The notes under the pieces: model-generated | The model's input: the letters and a program-made list of their open reading frames with translations, nothing else | What the model was told of the DNA's origin: nothing | The model's database searches: none | NCBI RefSeq assembly: GCF_019656055.1 | Contig: NZ_BPKY01000006.1 | Span: 124,001-188,000 of the forward strand | Length of the DNA stretch: 64,000 nt | Direction: 5' to 3' | Source of the DNA: Leuconostoc miyukkimchii | GTDB lineage: Bacteria > Bacillota > Bacilli > Lactobacillales > Lactobacillaceae | Shown: one piece after another, positions 26,220 to 35,264 of the stretch | How the letters are laid out: every line of letters begins with the position of its first letter | Numbering within the stretch: position 1 is the stretch's first letter | Program-made: the position numbers and the translations under genes

Positions 26220-27293
26220 TTATGCTTTATTAAGCTCTGCCAATTTAGCTGTTTGATCAGCAATCACTAATGCGTCAACAATCTCACCCAACTCACCATT
26301 CATAATACGGTCAAGTTTATTAAGCGTTAGACCAATTCGATGGTCAGTTACACGGTTTTGTGGATAATTATAGGTACGAATACGCTCTGAACGATCTCCC
26401 GTACCAACTGCTGATTTACGTTTTTCAGCATAATCTGCTTCATTTTGTTGTGCATAAAAATCATAAACTCGGCTGGCAAGCAATTTACGTGCTTTATCAC
26501 GGTTTTTAATTTGCGTACGCTCTTCTTGCATTTTAACCATAATACCTGTTGGTTTATGAACCAAACGAACAGCGGTTGAAACTTTATTGACGTTTTGACC
26601 ACCAGCACCACCAGAACGGAAAAATTCTTCTTCTAAATCAGATTCTGCTAATTCAAAATCAATTTCTTCAAACTCAGGCATCACGCCAACTGTTGCCGTC
26701 GATGTATGTACTCTACCTTGTGTTTCTGTTGATGGCACACGTTGCACACGATGCGCACCAGATTCAAATTTTAATTTTGAATAAACATTGTCACCTGTAA
26801 TCATAATGGCAACTTCTTTATAGCCACCCACTTCAGTAGTTGCCTCATCAATAATACTTAAAGTCCAACGTTGCTTTTCGGCGTATCGTCGATACATATC
26901 AAGCAAATCTGCTGCAAACAGTGACGATTCATCACCACCTGCAGCACCACGAATTTCCATAATAATGTTTTTATCATCATTAGGATCTTTTGGTAACATC
27001 AAAATTTTAAGTTTGTCTTCTAATTCAGCTCTTTCAGGTCTTAACGTATTTAAATCTTCTTTTGCCAACGGTGCCATCTCTGAATCATCTAGCATTTCTT
27101 CCGCCTCAACGATAGCTTGTATAACTTTTTGATAACGCGTATAAACTTCAACAGTTTCACGCATTTCCCCCGCCTCTTTCAATAACGCCATATATTTTTG
27201 ACCATCACCAGCTACTTCTGGGTCAGCAAGTTGTTCATTTAGCTCATCATACCGATCAACAACTGTTTGTAACGATTGAAATATTGGATCCAT
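26220..27293 (-). CDS. prfA: Peptide chain release factor 1
   Basis: A 357-residue class I release factor. The catalytic GGQ sits in [17 protein letters not shown] (about 228-244), and domain 2 carries the stop-codon reading tripeptide region around [12 protein letters not shown]. It terminates at UAA/UAG. It lies between tdk and prmC; overlapping expression with prmC, its modifier, is a standard arrangement. Confidence 0.98.
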   Translation of the reverse strand: MDPIFQSLQTVVDRYDELNEQLADPEVAGDGQKYMALLKEAGEMRETVEVYTRYQKVIQAIVEAEEMLDDSEMAPLAKEDLNTLRPERAELEDKLKILMLPKDPNDDKNIIMEIRGAAGGDESSLFAADLLDMYRRYAEKQRWTLSIIDEATTEVGGYKEVAIMITGDNVYSKLKFESGAHRVQRVPSTETQGRVHTSTATVGVMPEFEEIDFELAESDLEEEFFRSGGAGGQNVNKVSTAVRLVHKPTGIMVKMQEERTQIKNRDKARKLLASRVYDFYAQQNEADYAEKRKSAVGTGDRSERIRTYNYPQNRVTDHRIGLTLNKLDRIMNGELGEIVDALVIADQTAKLAELNKA

Positions 27294-27344
27294 TTTTATT
27301 CTCCCAGATGTGAATTAGCATCTTTCACTTATCTATTTTTGTAT

Positions 27345-27370
27345 CAAAAGCAAGCAACTATTTGTTGCTT
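27345..27370 (-). terminator. Probable terminator after tdk
   Basis: Seven-bp stem AAGCAAC/GTTGCTT (27352-27358 with 27364-27370) with a short T-rich tail on the minus strand. It may only partly separate tdk from prfA. Confidence 0.45.
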
Positions 27371-27398
27371 ATCATTTAAAAGTGTCTTGTTACATGAC

Positions 27399-28001
27399 CT
27401 ATTTTACTGGAAACATTGCCCTGATTTTGTCTAAATCCGGATTATACCAATGCTTACGACACGTTGGAATATATGCTTCGTCACCACCAATAAAAACTTG
27501 CGCACCTTGACGTTGTGGCTTACCATCAACAATTCTCAGCTGTGTTGTCGCTTTTTTACCACAAAATGAACAAATTGTTTTCATTTCTTCTAACTTATCT
27601 GCCAACTCAAGTAATCGCTTTGATCCTGCAAATAAGTTATTAAAAGCATCCTGTTTTAATCCAAATGCCATTACTGGAATATGTAAAGAATCAACCACAT
27701 AAGCTAATTGGTCTACTTGCTCTGGCGTCAAAAACTGTGCTTCATCAACTAAAACAACAGCTAAATCAGCGTCCTTCATACCTGCAATCAAAGTGAATAG
27801 ATCATCTTCAGGTTTAACTGCCAAAGCATCACGTGACAATCCTATTCGACTTGCCACAATCCCTATGCCAGCGCGTGTGTCAGTAATTGGCGTCATTAAC
27901 AAAACTTGACGACCTTGTGATTCATAGTTATGCGCGACCTTTAAAATCTCAATAGATTTGCCTGAACTCATTGCGCCATATTCAAAGAATAATTGTGCCA
28001 T
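27399..28001 (-). CDS. tdk: Thymidine kinase
   Basis: A 200-residue type II thymidine kinase. P-loop FFEYGAMSSGKSIEIL at the N-terminus, catalytic/lasso region with VLVDEAQFL, and a zinc-ribbon with CSFCGKKA plus a second half near TCRKHW. It salvages thymidine to dTMP. The start at MAQLFFEYG follows family usage; a GTG six codons earlier is possible. It precedes prfA, as in many Firmicutes. Confidence 0.95.
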   Translation of the reverse strand: MAQLFFEYGAMSSGKSIEILKVAHNYESQGRQVLLMTPITDTRAGIGIVASRIGLSRDALAVKPEDDLFTLIAGMKDADLAVVLVDEAQFLTPEQVDQLAYVVDSLHIPVMAFGLKQDAFNNLFAGSKRLLELADKLEEMKTICSFCGKKATTQLRIVDGKPQRQGAQVFIGGDEAYIPTCRKHWYNPDLDKIRAMFPVK

Positions 28002-28351
28002 ATTTTTTAAAGTACTCACGCTAAAGAAATTTATCTTACGCTAAACACATTCAATAATATTACTTATGTATGTGCGTGAACACCTGTCCTTCCCATCATT
28101 AAATTTCAAAATATACTGTTTCATTGTTCATATCATGGTAGCCAAAATGTTTTTGACATTACTATATACTATTATAGCAATTTTCCATACAACAAAAAAC
28201 CATGATTATTGCCACAAATATAACAATGCTATTTTTGCGTCAAATTTGTTTACCATATTTAATATGATTGCATTTTGAATTAACTTTTAAGTAAAAATCC
28301 CCACCATGTGCCTACTCATGGTAAAATTATACTCATGAAAGTGGGGACATT
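28002..28351. other. Intergenic region between divergent tdk and murT
   Basis: About 350 bp without a convincing gene; a 70-codon ORF at 28066-28278 lacks a ribosome site and coding character. Near the right end, TCCCCAC (28298-28304) is the exact complement of the murT Shine-Dalgarno GTGGGGA (28341-28347), with a nested ACCATG/CATGGT stem (28303-28308 with 28317-28322). A TATACT box at about 28328 could be the murT -10. Confidence 0.5.
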
Positions 28352-29710
28352 ATGACGCTTAAAAGCACAATCGCACGCGCTACTGCAAAAAGCGCTTATT
28401 GGTTTTTACATACCATATTACACCGAGGTGGCACAAGCCTGCCTGGTAAATTGGCAGTATCAATCGATCCGAATATTTTAACAACAATTCAAAAAGATTT
28501 TGATCTTGTCATCGTGACTGGTACAAACGGAAAAACACTGACAACTGCACTCATCACACGTGTATTAGAAGCAGGTGGTTATACTGTTATCACCAATCCG
28601 TCTGGTTCAAACATGGTGCAAGGTATTACTGGTACACTTGTCACAACAAAAATAAAACCATCACCCAATGGCAAAAAACCAATTGCTGTGTTAGAAGTGG
28701 ATGAAGCTAATGTGGAAACAATTGCAGCCGCAATTAAGCCAAAAATGTTTGTTTTAACCAACCTTTTCCGTGATCAACTAGATCGTTATGGTGAAATTTA
28801 TACCACATACGATAAAATTATTGCCGGTATAAACCATGCACCGGAAGCCGTAGTCCTAGCTAATGGTGACTCGCCCATCTTTTTACGTGGTGATTTTCCG
28901 AATAAACGTAAATACTTTGGTTTTAATCATATCCAAGCAGCTGACTATCAACCCGAAGTTGCGCCAATTAACACGGATGGTATTTTATCCCCCACTGATG
29001 ACTCTGTACTAACATATGATTTTATAACTTACGCTAATTTAGGTAAATATTTTAGCGCAACTGATGATTTTGCGCGACCAAAATTACAATATCAAGTGAC
29101 ACATGTCGACACTCTAACACCGCGATACTCGACATTCAATATTGATGGTACACCACTTCGCATTGAAATAGGTGGTCTATATAATATTTACAACGCGCTG
29201 ACAGCTTTTGCCGTTGGACGTGAATTTAATGTGACACCTGAACAAATTAAGACAGCTTTTGAATCTAACGCCCAAATTTTTGGCCGCCAAGAAGCCATCA
29301 AAGTTGAAGACAAAGATGTTACCATTGTTTTGATTAAAAATCCCGTGGGTACAAATTCTGTCATTGATATGATGAAAACGGAAAAAGATGATTTTTCTTT
29401 GTTAACCTTGTTGAACGCTAATTATGCCGATGGCATTGATACCAGCTGGATTTGGGATGCTGAATTTGAAAAACTACATGATACTAATATGAAAGCAGTC
29501 GCTACCGGTGGTGAACGTTATCAAGATTTGCGTGTCCGTTTGAAGATGGCTGGCTTTCCTGATCAAGCTGTTTATGAAGACCTTAAACAAATCGTAACCG
29601 CAATCAAAGCATTCCCAACACGTAAAGTATATATTGCTGCAACTTACACGGCAATGCTGCAACTACGCGAGCAATTGGGCGCAGCCGGTTACATCAAAGG
29701 AGGTTTCTAA
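28352..29710 (+). CDS. murT: Lipid II isoglutaminyl synthase, MurT subunit
   Basis: A 452-residue Mur-ligase-like protein that with GatD amidates the D-Glu of lipid II to D-isoGln. Walker-type ATP motif VTGTNGKTLTT (about 55-65), LFRDQLDRYGEIYTTYD (about 138-154), and near the C-terminus DTSWIWDAEFE with the Asp expected to complete the GatD triad. The region that is normally a Cys4 zinc ribbon is present, but all four Cys are replaced: Ser213, Asp216, Ser235 and Asp238. Stop overlaps the gatD start (TAATG). Confidence 0.95.
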   Translation: MTLKSTIARATAKSAYWFLHTILHRGGTSLPGKLAVSIDPNILTTIQKDFDLVIVTGTNGKTLTTALITRVLEAGGYTVITNPSGSNMVQGITGTLVTTKIKPSPNGKKPIAVLEVDEANVETIAAAIKPKMFVLTNLFRDQLDRYGEIYTTYDKIIAGINHAPEAVVLANGDSPIFLRGDFPNKRKYFGFNHIQAADYQPEVAPINTDGILSPTDDSVLTYDFITYANLGKYFSATDDFARPKLQYQVTHVDTLTPRYSTFNIDGTPLRIEIGGLYNIYNALTAFAVGREFNVTPEQIKTAFESNAQIFGRQEAIKVEDKDVTIVLIKNPVGTNSVIDMMKTEKDDFSLLTLLNANYADGIDTSWIWDAEFEKLHDTNMKAVATGGERYQDLRVRLKMAGFPDQAVYEDLKQIVTAIKAFPTRKVYIAATYTAMLQLREQLGAAGYIKGGF

Positions 29711-30441
29711 TGACAGATTACAACATTTCCGTAGCACATCTTTATGGTAATTTAATGAATACGTATGGCGATTATGGCAATATCATTGCACTAACCTATT
29801 ATGCCAAACAAATCGGTGTATCTGTCAACTATCAGCTCGTGTCATTGGGTGATCATTTCGATAATGAAAATTTTGATTTTGTTTTATTTGGTGGTGGTCA
29901 GGACTACGAGGAAACAATTGTCGCTAAGGACTTGAAAAACAAAGCTCAACAAATCAAACAATATATTGAAAACGATGGGCCTTTGTTAGCTGTTTGCGGT
30001 GGTTTCCAGCTGCTCGGGCATTATATGGTCATGGCTAACGGTCAAAAGGTCGATGGTATCGGTGTGATGGATCACTACACCACGAATATGCACGACCAAA
30101 AATTAACGGTATTAAATGATAAAAGGCTTACCGGTAATATTGTCATAAAAAATAATGACACTGATGAAACCTACCATGGTTTTGAAAACCATCAAGGACG
30201 TACTTTCCTGGGCGCAGGTGAACGTGCTTTGGGAACTGTTGTTTCAGGTAATGGCAACAATGGTATGGATAAAACCGAAGGTGTTATCTATCGCAATGTT
30301 TATGGTTCATATTTTCACGGTCCTATTTTTACTCGAAATGGTAACTTAGCTAAACGTGTTTTAGCTACCGCCCTTTCCCGTAAATATCCAGAAATTGATT
30401 GGACTGATAAATTAAATCAGATTGAAACAGAAACATTCTAA
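29710..30441 (+). CDS. gatD: Lipid II isoglutaminyl synthase, GatD glutaminase subunit
   Basis: A 243-residue class I glutamine amidotransferase of the CobB/CobQ type. Nucleophile Cys in LLAVCGGFQLLGHY (about 92-105) and catalytic His in YGSYFHGPIF (about 198-207). It supplies ammonia to MurT. Strong AAAGGAGG lies within the end of murT and the genes are translationally coupled. A strong terminator follows at once, so murT-gatD is a two-gene operon. Confidence 0.96.
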   Translation: MTDYNISVAHLYGNLMNTYGDYGNIIALTYYAKQIGVSVNYQLVSLGDHFDNENFDFVLFGGGQDYEETIVAKDLKNKAQQIKQYIENDGPLLAVCGGFQLLGHYMVMANGQKVDGIGVMDHYTTNMHDQKLTVLNDKRLTGNIVIKNNDTDETYHGFENHQGRTFLGAGERALGTVVSGNGNNGMDKTEGVIYRNVYGSYFHGPIFTRNGNLAKRVLATALSRKYPEIDWTDKLNQIETETF

Positions 30442-30483
30442 CCAAAAAGACGACACTGCAATATGCAGTGTCGTCTTTTTGGT
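30441..30483. terminator. Strong bidirectional terminator after gatD
   Basis: Perfect 20-bp inverted repeat (30441-30460 with 30464-30483, 3-nt loop) with T-rich and A-rich ends, serving gatD and possibly the convergent small ORF. Confidence 0.9.
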
Positions 30484-30491
30484 TGAATCAA

Positions 30492-30659
30492 TTATATATC
30501 TTCTTTTTGCTTCTTCAACTGATCATCACGTTGTGCTTGCTTAACTTTAGTTACTTCACGATGATACCAACGCATGATCATAACTAACCCCACTGTTGAA
30601 ATCAGCATGGCAATCACTACCCAAATAAAAAATAATATTAATTTCGTTTCCTGTGACAT
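30492..30659 (-). CDS. Small single-span membrane protein (55 aa)
   Basis: An ORF of 55 residues, MSQETKLILFFIWVVIAMLI at the N-terminus, with one membrane helix (about 6-29) and a strongly charged, Lys/Gln/Asp-rich cytosolic tail ending KKQKEDI. GGAC lies 5 nt before the ATG. It sits between gatD and the KimA gene on the latter's strand, about 90 nt downstream. No family is recognised; helix plus charged-tail layout is protein-like rather than random. Confidence 0.5.
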   Translation of the reverse strand: MSQETKLILFFIWVVIAMLISTVGLVMIMRWYHREVTKVKQAQRDDQLKKQKEDI

Positions 30660-30749
30660 AATGTCCAACATGCATGTATTTATCCAACTACAACATGCAT
30701 TTACCTTTCATAATTAATCTTGATTCATACCTGATTTAACACTTTTGAT

Positions 30750-32594
30750 TTATTCTGATAAATGATAGTAGTACGTCGACACAGAAATATCTTTACGTGC
30801 TGCAAAGGCGGTTCTTAAACGTAGTGAATTTTGATTGTGCAAAATATTTTGCCAGGGTTTTTTAGGTACGAATTGCGGTACTAGCACTGTGACTGAATGA
30901 TTACGTTTGCCAGCCTGTTTCACAACTGCGTCCACAAAACTAAGTGCCGGTTTCACAATTGATCGATATGAGGAATGAATATCAACGTATCGTACATCTG
31001 GGAAATCTACTTTGAATTGATTAGACGTCTCTAATTCTTTTTTAGGATTAACATCAAAACTAACATGCATTGCAACAACGTAATCACCAATTGACAAAGC
31101 ATAATCTATCGCTTCTGTGGTTACTTTGGTCACATTTGAGACTAAAACAATGACAGTAGCGCCATCATAATGATGCCGTACGGCATGGTCGTTTTTAGCA
31201 TATGCCAGACGTAATTGACGTGCAATACTTGTATAATGACGTTTAATTTTCAAGAAACCATACATCACAACAGGCATAATAAATAAGTATGGCCACACAT
31301 GTTCCATGCGCGTAGTAAATAATGTTATTACTAGTACAACTGAAATAAAGGCACCAATAAAGTTGATAATTGCTTTAATAACCCAATTTTTTGGTTTCTT
31401 ACGCCACCAATGAATAATCATACCAGACTGTGATAAAGTAAATGGCACAAATACACCAACAGCATATAACGGAATTAAAGCATCCGTTGAGCCATGGAAA
31501 ATCATGAGCAAAACAATTGCTCCAAATGCTAGCGATAGAATACCGTTAGAGTAACCTAATCGATCCCCTTTATCCATGTATAAATGTGGTAAATATTTAT
31601 CACGTGCCAAGTTCAGCGCAAGCATTGGAAAGGCAGAAAAACCAGTATTAGCAGCTACCGCCAAAATAAGCGCAGTAGCTAATTGAATCACGTAAAATCC
31701 AACACCATGACCGCCAAAAGTAATAGCTGCAATCTGTGACAAAACAGTAGAATGTGCATCGGGTATAATACCATACCAATAACTTAGGAACGTAATGCCA
31801 CCAAAGAATGTAGCCAAAATAATGGCCATTGTTGTCAAAGTTGCAGCCGCGTGTGTTTCTTTGGGCTTTTTAAAATTTGGTACAGCATTCGAAATGGCTT
31901 CAACACCTGTTAAGGATGACGACCCACTTGAAAATGCCCGCATAAATAACACAAACGATAAACCAGAAAAACCAGTCCCTACCTTTGCAGCAGCGTGATA
32001 TGGTAGTTGCCCAGTGGCGGCTTGAAATACACCCCATAAAATCATAATCGCTAAAACAGCGACAAAGAAATATACAGGAAACATCAAAAAATTAGCACTC
32101 TCACGTAGACCGCGTAAATTCATCCCTGTCAATAAAATAACAATAATAATTGACAACGGTACGACAAATGGTTGCAACGCTGGTATGGCAGCCGTAATGG
32201 CATCTGATGCGGCTGATGCTGAAACAGCGACCGTCAACATATAATCAACTAGCAAGGAGCCCCCTGCAACTAGACCAGCTTTAGCACCCCAATTTTCACT
32301 AGCGACAGCATATGCGCCACCACCTGATGGATATGCATGTATAATTTGTCGATAACTGAGGACAATCGCTGCCAACAAAACCAACACAAGTAATGCGATT
32401 GGCAATTGCAACCATAAGGCCACTGCTCCAGCAGCTAATAACGCTGATGTAATTGATTCTGTTCCATACGCCACAGATGATAAGGCGTCAGAGGATAGTA
32501 ATGCCAACGCTTTGGTTTTAGAAAGTGATTGTCCACCTTCATCTAACGTTTTAAGCGGCTTACCAATCAATATTTTTTTAACATATTGAAACAT
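30750..32594 (-). CDS. kimA: KimA-type potassium importer (APC superfamily)
   Basis: A 614-residue transporter resembling Bacillus KimA (YdaO): MFQYVKKILIGKPLK at the N-terminus, then LALLSSDALSSVAYGTESI, AYPSGGGAYAVASENWG, and SSSLTGVEAISNAVP. About 12 membrane helices precede a ~150-residue cytosolic C-terminal domain (about 460-614) like the KimA regulatory domain. KimA is a K+/H+ symporter inhibited by cyclic-di-AMP. The ATG at 32594 has GGAG 8 nt upstream. The leader does not show a c-di-AMP riboswitch that I can recognise. Confidence 0.85.
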   Translation of the reverse strand: MFQYVKKILIGKPLKTLDEGGQSLSKTKALALLSSDALSSVAYGTESITSALLAAGAVALWLQLPIALLVLVLLAAIVLSYRQIIHAYPSGGGAYAVASENWGAKAGLVAGGSLLVDYMLTVAVSASAASDAITAAIPALQPFVVPLSIIIVILLTGMNLRGLRESANFLMFPVYFFVAVLAIMILWGVFQAATGQLPYHAAAKVGTGFSGLSFVLFMRAFSSGSSSLTGVEAISNAVPNFKKPKETHAAATLTTMAIILATFFGGITFLSYWYGIIPDAHSTVLSQIAAITFGGHGVGFYVIQLATALILAVAANTGFSAFPMLALNLARDKYLPHLYMDKGDRLGYSNGILSLAFGAIVLLMIFHGSTDALIPLYAVGVFVPFTLSQSGMIIHWWRKKPKNWVIKAIINFIGAFISVVLVITLFTTRMEHVWPYLFIMPVVMYGFLKIKRHYTSIARQLRLAYAKNDHAVRHHYDGATVIVLVSNVTKVTTEAIDYALSIGDYVVAMHVSFDVNPKKELETSNQFKVDFPDVRYVDIHSSYRSIVKPALSFVDAVVKQAGKRNHSVTVLVPQFVPKKPWQNILHNQNSLRLRTAFAARKDISVSTYYYHLSE

Positions 32595-32724
32595 ATAATT
32601 CTCCAAAGTATTTAGACATATTGATAAAACACAAACGGTTATTGTTTGATGTTAACCATTGTCTTAATACATCTCCAAAAGCATTTTCTATATTACTCAT
32701 CACATTGTACGCCATTTTAACACG

Positions 32725-32751
32725 TAAAAAAAGTCGTCAACATGACGACTT
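32725..32751 (-). terminator. Terminator after the C26 hydrolase gene
   Basis: Perfect 9-bp stem (32731-32739 with 32743-32751) followed by seven T residues on the minus strand. Confidence 0.8.
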
Positions 32752-32768
32752 AATAACAAATTTATAAT

Positions 32769-33482
32769 CTAAATCTTTTCATGAAATGCGTGAAAAACTT
32801 TTTGGGCTTCTGGATCTGTCATGAGTAACATTTCAGGATGCCATTGTACACCATAAATGTGACGCTGATCATCAGAGAATGCTTCAATCACACCATCTGA
32901 ACTTGTAGCATCTAGGCTTAAACCAGGTGCTAGATCCTTGACTGCCTCATGATGAAAAGAGTTAACCAACGTATGGCGATCAATTACGCCATCAAGCCAA
33001 TTCGGACGTTGCCAATCTAATCGATGGGTCGGTGTTGACCATTTAGTTGGATATTGGTCATGCTTAACAGACAATGGTTGATACTGACTATTCAAGTCCT
33101 GATATAATGTACCACCCAACGCCACATTAATAATCTGTGCACCTCGGCAAATACCAAAAATTGGTTTACCAACACGGACTGCCTCAATCACCAAAGCTAA
33201 TTCAAATTCATCACGATAACGATCAATTTCACCAAGTTGTGGTATCGGATCTTCACCAAAATAGTCGGGCGAAACATCCTGACCACCTATCAAAATTAAG
33301 GCATCAACTGTTGCAATATAAGCTTGGGCTAGTTGAGGTTTTGCAATAGGCAAGATAACGGGTAAATCCCCTTCATCTAAAATACCATCTATATAATTTT
33401 TCTGAACATAGTCCACATAATTTGTACCAAATTTTGGATTAGCATGAATTGCATGATTACTAGCAACCCCAATTTTTTTCAT
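32769..33482 (-). CDS. Class I amidotransferase-like hydrolase (peptidase C26, PuuD-like)
   Basis: A 237-residue protein with nucleophile Cys in FGICRGAQIINVALGG (about 107-122) and the His-Glu part in GVQWHPEML. Family members cleave gamma-glutamyl-GABA or other gamma-glutamyl amides in the cytoplasm. AAGGAG just before the ATG at 33482 fixes this start, although the frame is open further upstream. It lies 25 nt downstream of an OppA-like gene, hinting at gamma-glutamyl peptide use. Substrate unknown. Confidence 0.85.
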   Translation of the reverse strand: MKKIGVASNHAIHANPKFGTNYVDYVQKNYIDGILDEGDLPVILPIAKPQLAQAYIATVDALILIGGQDVSPDYFGEDPIPQLGEIDRYRDEFELALVIEAVRVGKPIFGICRGAQIINVALGGTLYQDLNSQYQPLSVKHDQYPTKWSTPTHRLDWQRPNWLDGVIDRHTLVNSFHHEAVKDLAPGLSLDATSSDGVIEAFSDDQRHIYGVQWHPEMLLMTDPEAQKVFHAFHEKI

Positions 33483-33507
33483 AACAAACTCCTTGTTGTG
33501 CACTAAT

Positions 33508-35109
33508 CTATTCGGCATACTTATAATTTTGATAACCCACAACTGGATAGTTCAAGTTACGTACACTCTTTTTCAACAAATGAACGTTGGCAGCTTGGTA
33601 CAGTGGTGTCACACCGTTTAGATCATTATTTAATTTAGCTGCCTGTTTTTCTAGCTTAAAGCGCTGATCGTTCGCTTCGCCTTGTTCACTTATTTTACCA
33701 ATAAGTGCATCATATTCTTTATTTTGCCACTTTGTAAAGTTAATAGCACCGTCAGAATAGGCCATATCTAAGAAATCGCTAGGATCATTATAATCAGTAG
33801 ACCAGCTCAATGTTCCTGCTTGGAAATTACGATTGTTAAAGGCACTAATTTCAGCAGTTAAAGGCATACGATTTAAGTTAATCGTTACATCTGGTAGGAC
33901 ACTTTCAATGCGTTGTTTCAAGTAAACACCAAGTGCTTTATAAGCATCTGTGTCAGCCATATTCAACGTTAACGTTAATTTCTTTTGACCAATTTCTTGC
34001 TGTGCTTGCGCTAAGTACTGTTGTGCCTTCGCTTTATCAAATGGCAAATTTAGACCATCGTTGAAATCTTTACCACCAATTTTCACTTCGCCACTAGGAA
34101 CAATTGATTTAGCTGCTGTTGAACCATCTTGTAGTGTTTGCTCCGCCAAAACTTTGCGATCAATTGCGTAACTGATTGCGCGTTTGAAGTTAGTATTGCC
34201 AGCGATTTTATCCTTTGAATTCCATGTAATAAATGCAACACGTCCAGTTTGCTTAGATTGAATATCTGCTGCATTTTTTTCTTTTAGTTTTGCTATAATA
34301 TCACCTGAAATAACAGCCTCGTCTACTTTACCAGACAAGTATTGCTTACTAGCCAGTGTGGAATCTGTTACAACAGTTGCTTTAATCGTCTTATAGTGTA
34401 CTTTTTTTGCATCAGCATAGTATGGGTTTTTTTCAAACTGCCAAGTTGTAGCAGATTGATTCCATTTTTTTATGCTGTACGCACCATTAGAAACAGTCGT
34501 TGCGGCAGTTTGTCCATACTTTTTACCGTAAGACTTCACTTTGTCAGTGTTAATTGGATACAACTGATTTGCTAAAATAAAATTAAAGTATGGTACTGGA
34601 TGTGACAATGTAATTTTTACAGTTTCTGAATCTGGGGCACTGATACCTAATTGCTTAACATTTGCACCCTTGTTGTGAACTGCATCATAATTTGCAATAT
34701 CTTTGAAATGGTTAGCACGTGTTGACTTGTAGACAGGATTAACTTGACGCTGTACAGATGAAACGAAATCCTTGGCAGTCACCTTTTTACCATCAGACCA
34801 CTTTTGATTTTGTTTCAACTTGATTGTATAAACTGTATTATTCTGCGTTGGTTTTACAATATTTTTTGCTACACCAGCTACAATGTCGCCATTTTTACCA
34901 GTCGTATATAAACCTTCAAGCGTTTGAACTTCTGCCCAATTTGAACCAACGTCATCAGCAAAATTGGGATCAAGAGTAGTGATCGGGCTTTGAACTGTAA
35001 TATTCAAAGTGTTACCCACTGACTCCTTTGAATGTCTATTGAAAATAGTATAGCCACCTACCACTACGACAATAGCCAGTATCGCACCCGCTGTTAATTT
35101 TTTATTCAT
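33508..35109 (-). CDS. Oligopeptide-binding protein (OppA-like), atypical anchor
   Basis: A 533-residue SBP family 5 protein: TLDPNFADDVGSNWAEVQTLEGLY near the start (about 45-68, quoted in part), SDGKKVTAKDFVSSVQR, and SWSTDYNDPSDFLDM. It should bind peptides for an ABC importer, but no permease or ATPase genes are in this window. The N-terminus has a hydrophobic stretch (about 7-23) but no Cys, so no lipobox: the protein would be anchored by an uncleaved helix or secreted. It lies between the C26 hydrolase and the MetE-like gene. Confidence 0.85.
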   Translation of the reverse strand: MNKKLTAGAILAIVVVVGGYTIFNRHSKESVGNTLNITVQSPITTLDPNFADDVGSNWAEVQTLEGLYTTGKNGDIVAGVAKNIVKPTQNNTVYTIKLKQNQKWSDGKKVTAKDFVSSVQRQVNPVYKSTRANHFKDIANYDAVHNKGANVKQLGISAPDSETVKITLSHPVPYFNFILANQLYPINTDKVKSYGKKYGQTAATTVSNGAYSIKKWNQSATTWQFEKNPYYADAKKVHYKTIKATVVTDSTLASKQYLSGKVDEAVISGDIIAKLKEKNAADIQSKQTGRVAFITWNSKDKIAGNTNFKRAISYAIDRKVLAEQTLQDGSTAAKSIVPSGEVKIGGKDFNDGLNLPFDKAKAQQYLAQAQQEIGQKKLTLTLNMADTDAYKALGVYLKQRIESVLPDVTINLNRMPLTAEISAFNNRNFQAGTLSWSTDYNDPSDFLDMAYSDGAINFTKWQNKEYDALIGKISEQGEANDQRFKLEKQAAKLNNDLNGVTPLYQAANVHLLKKSVRNLNYPVVGYQNYKYAE

Positions 35110-35264
35110 CTGTTTCTTCCCTCACTCAAATTCCCCATACTTTTTACTGATGCCTTCATAAATTGGTATAAAGAGCAGATTCATGCCCAGTCAATTATAC
35201 GCCACTTAACAGTTAACCGATACCACACAACAAATTAATTGCTATTTGATACTAAAACAAACTA

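Noticed and set aside
28066-28278. 70-codon ORF in the tdk-murT gap
   Set aside because: No ribosome site, AT-rich random-looking composition and overlap with the expected promoter zone.
32595-32768. c-di-AMP (ydaO) riboswitch upstream of kimA
   Set aside because: None of the conserved riboswitch segments is visible in the leader.
35122-35184. 20-codon ORF (MNLLFIPIYEG start) in the leader of the OppA-like gene
   Set aside because: No Shine-Dalgarno sequence before its ATG; kept out of the leader-peptide list though its position is similar to the met uORFs.
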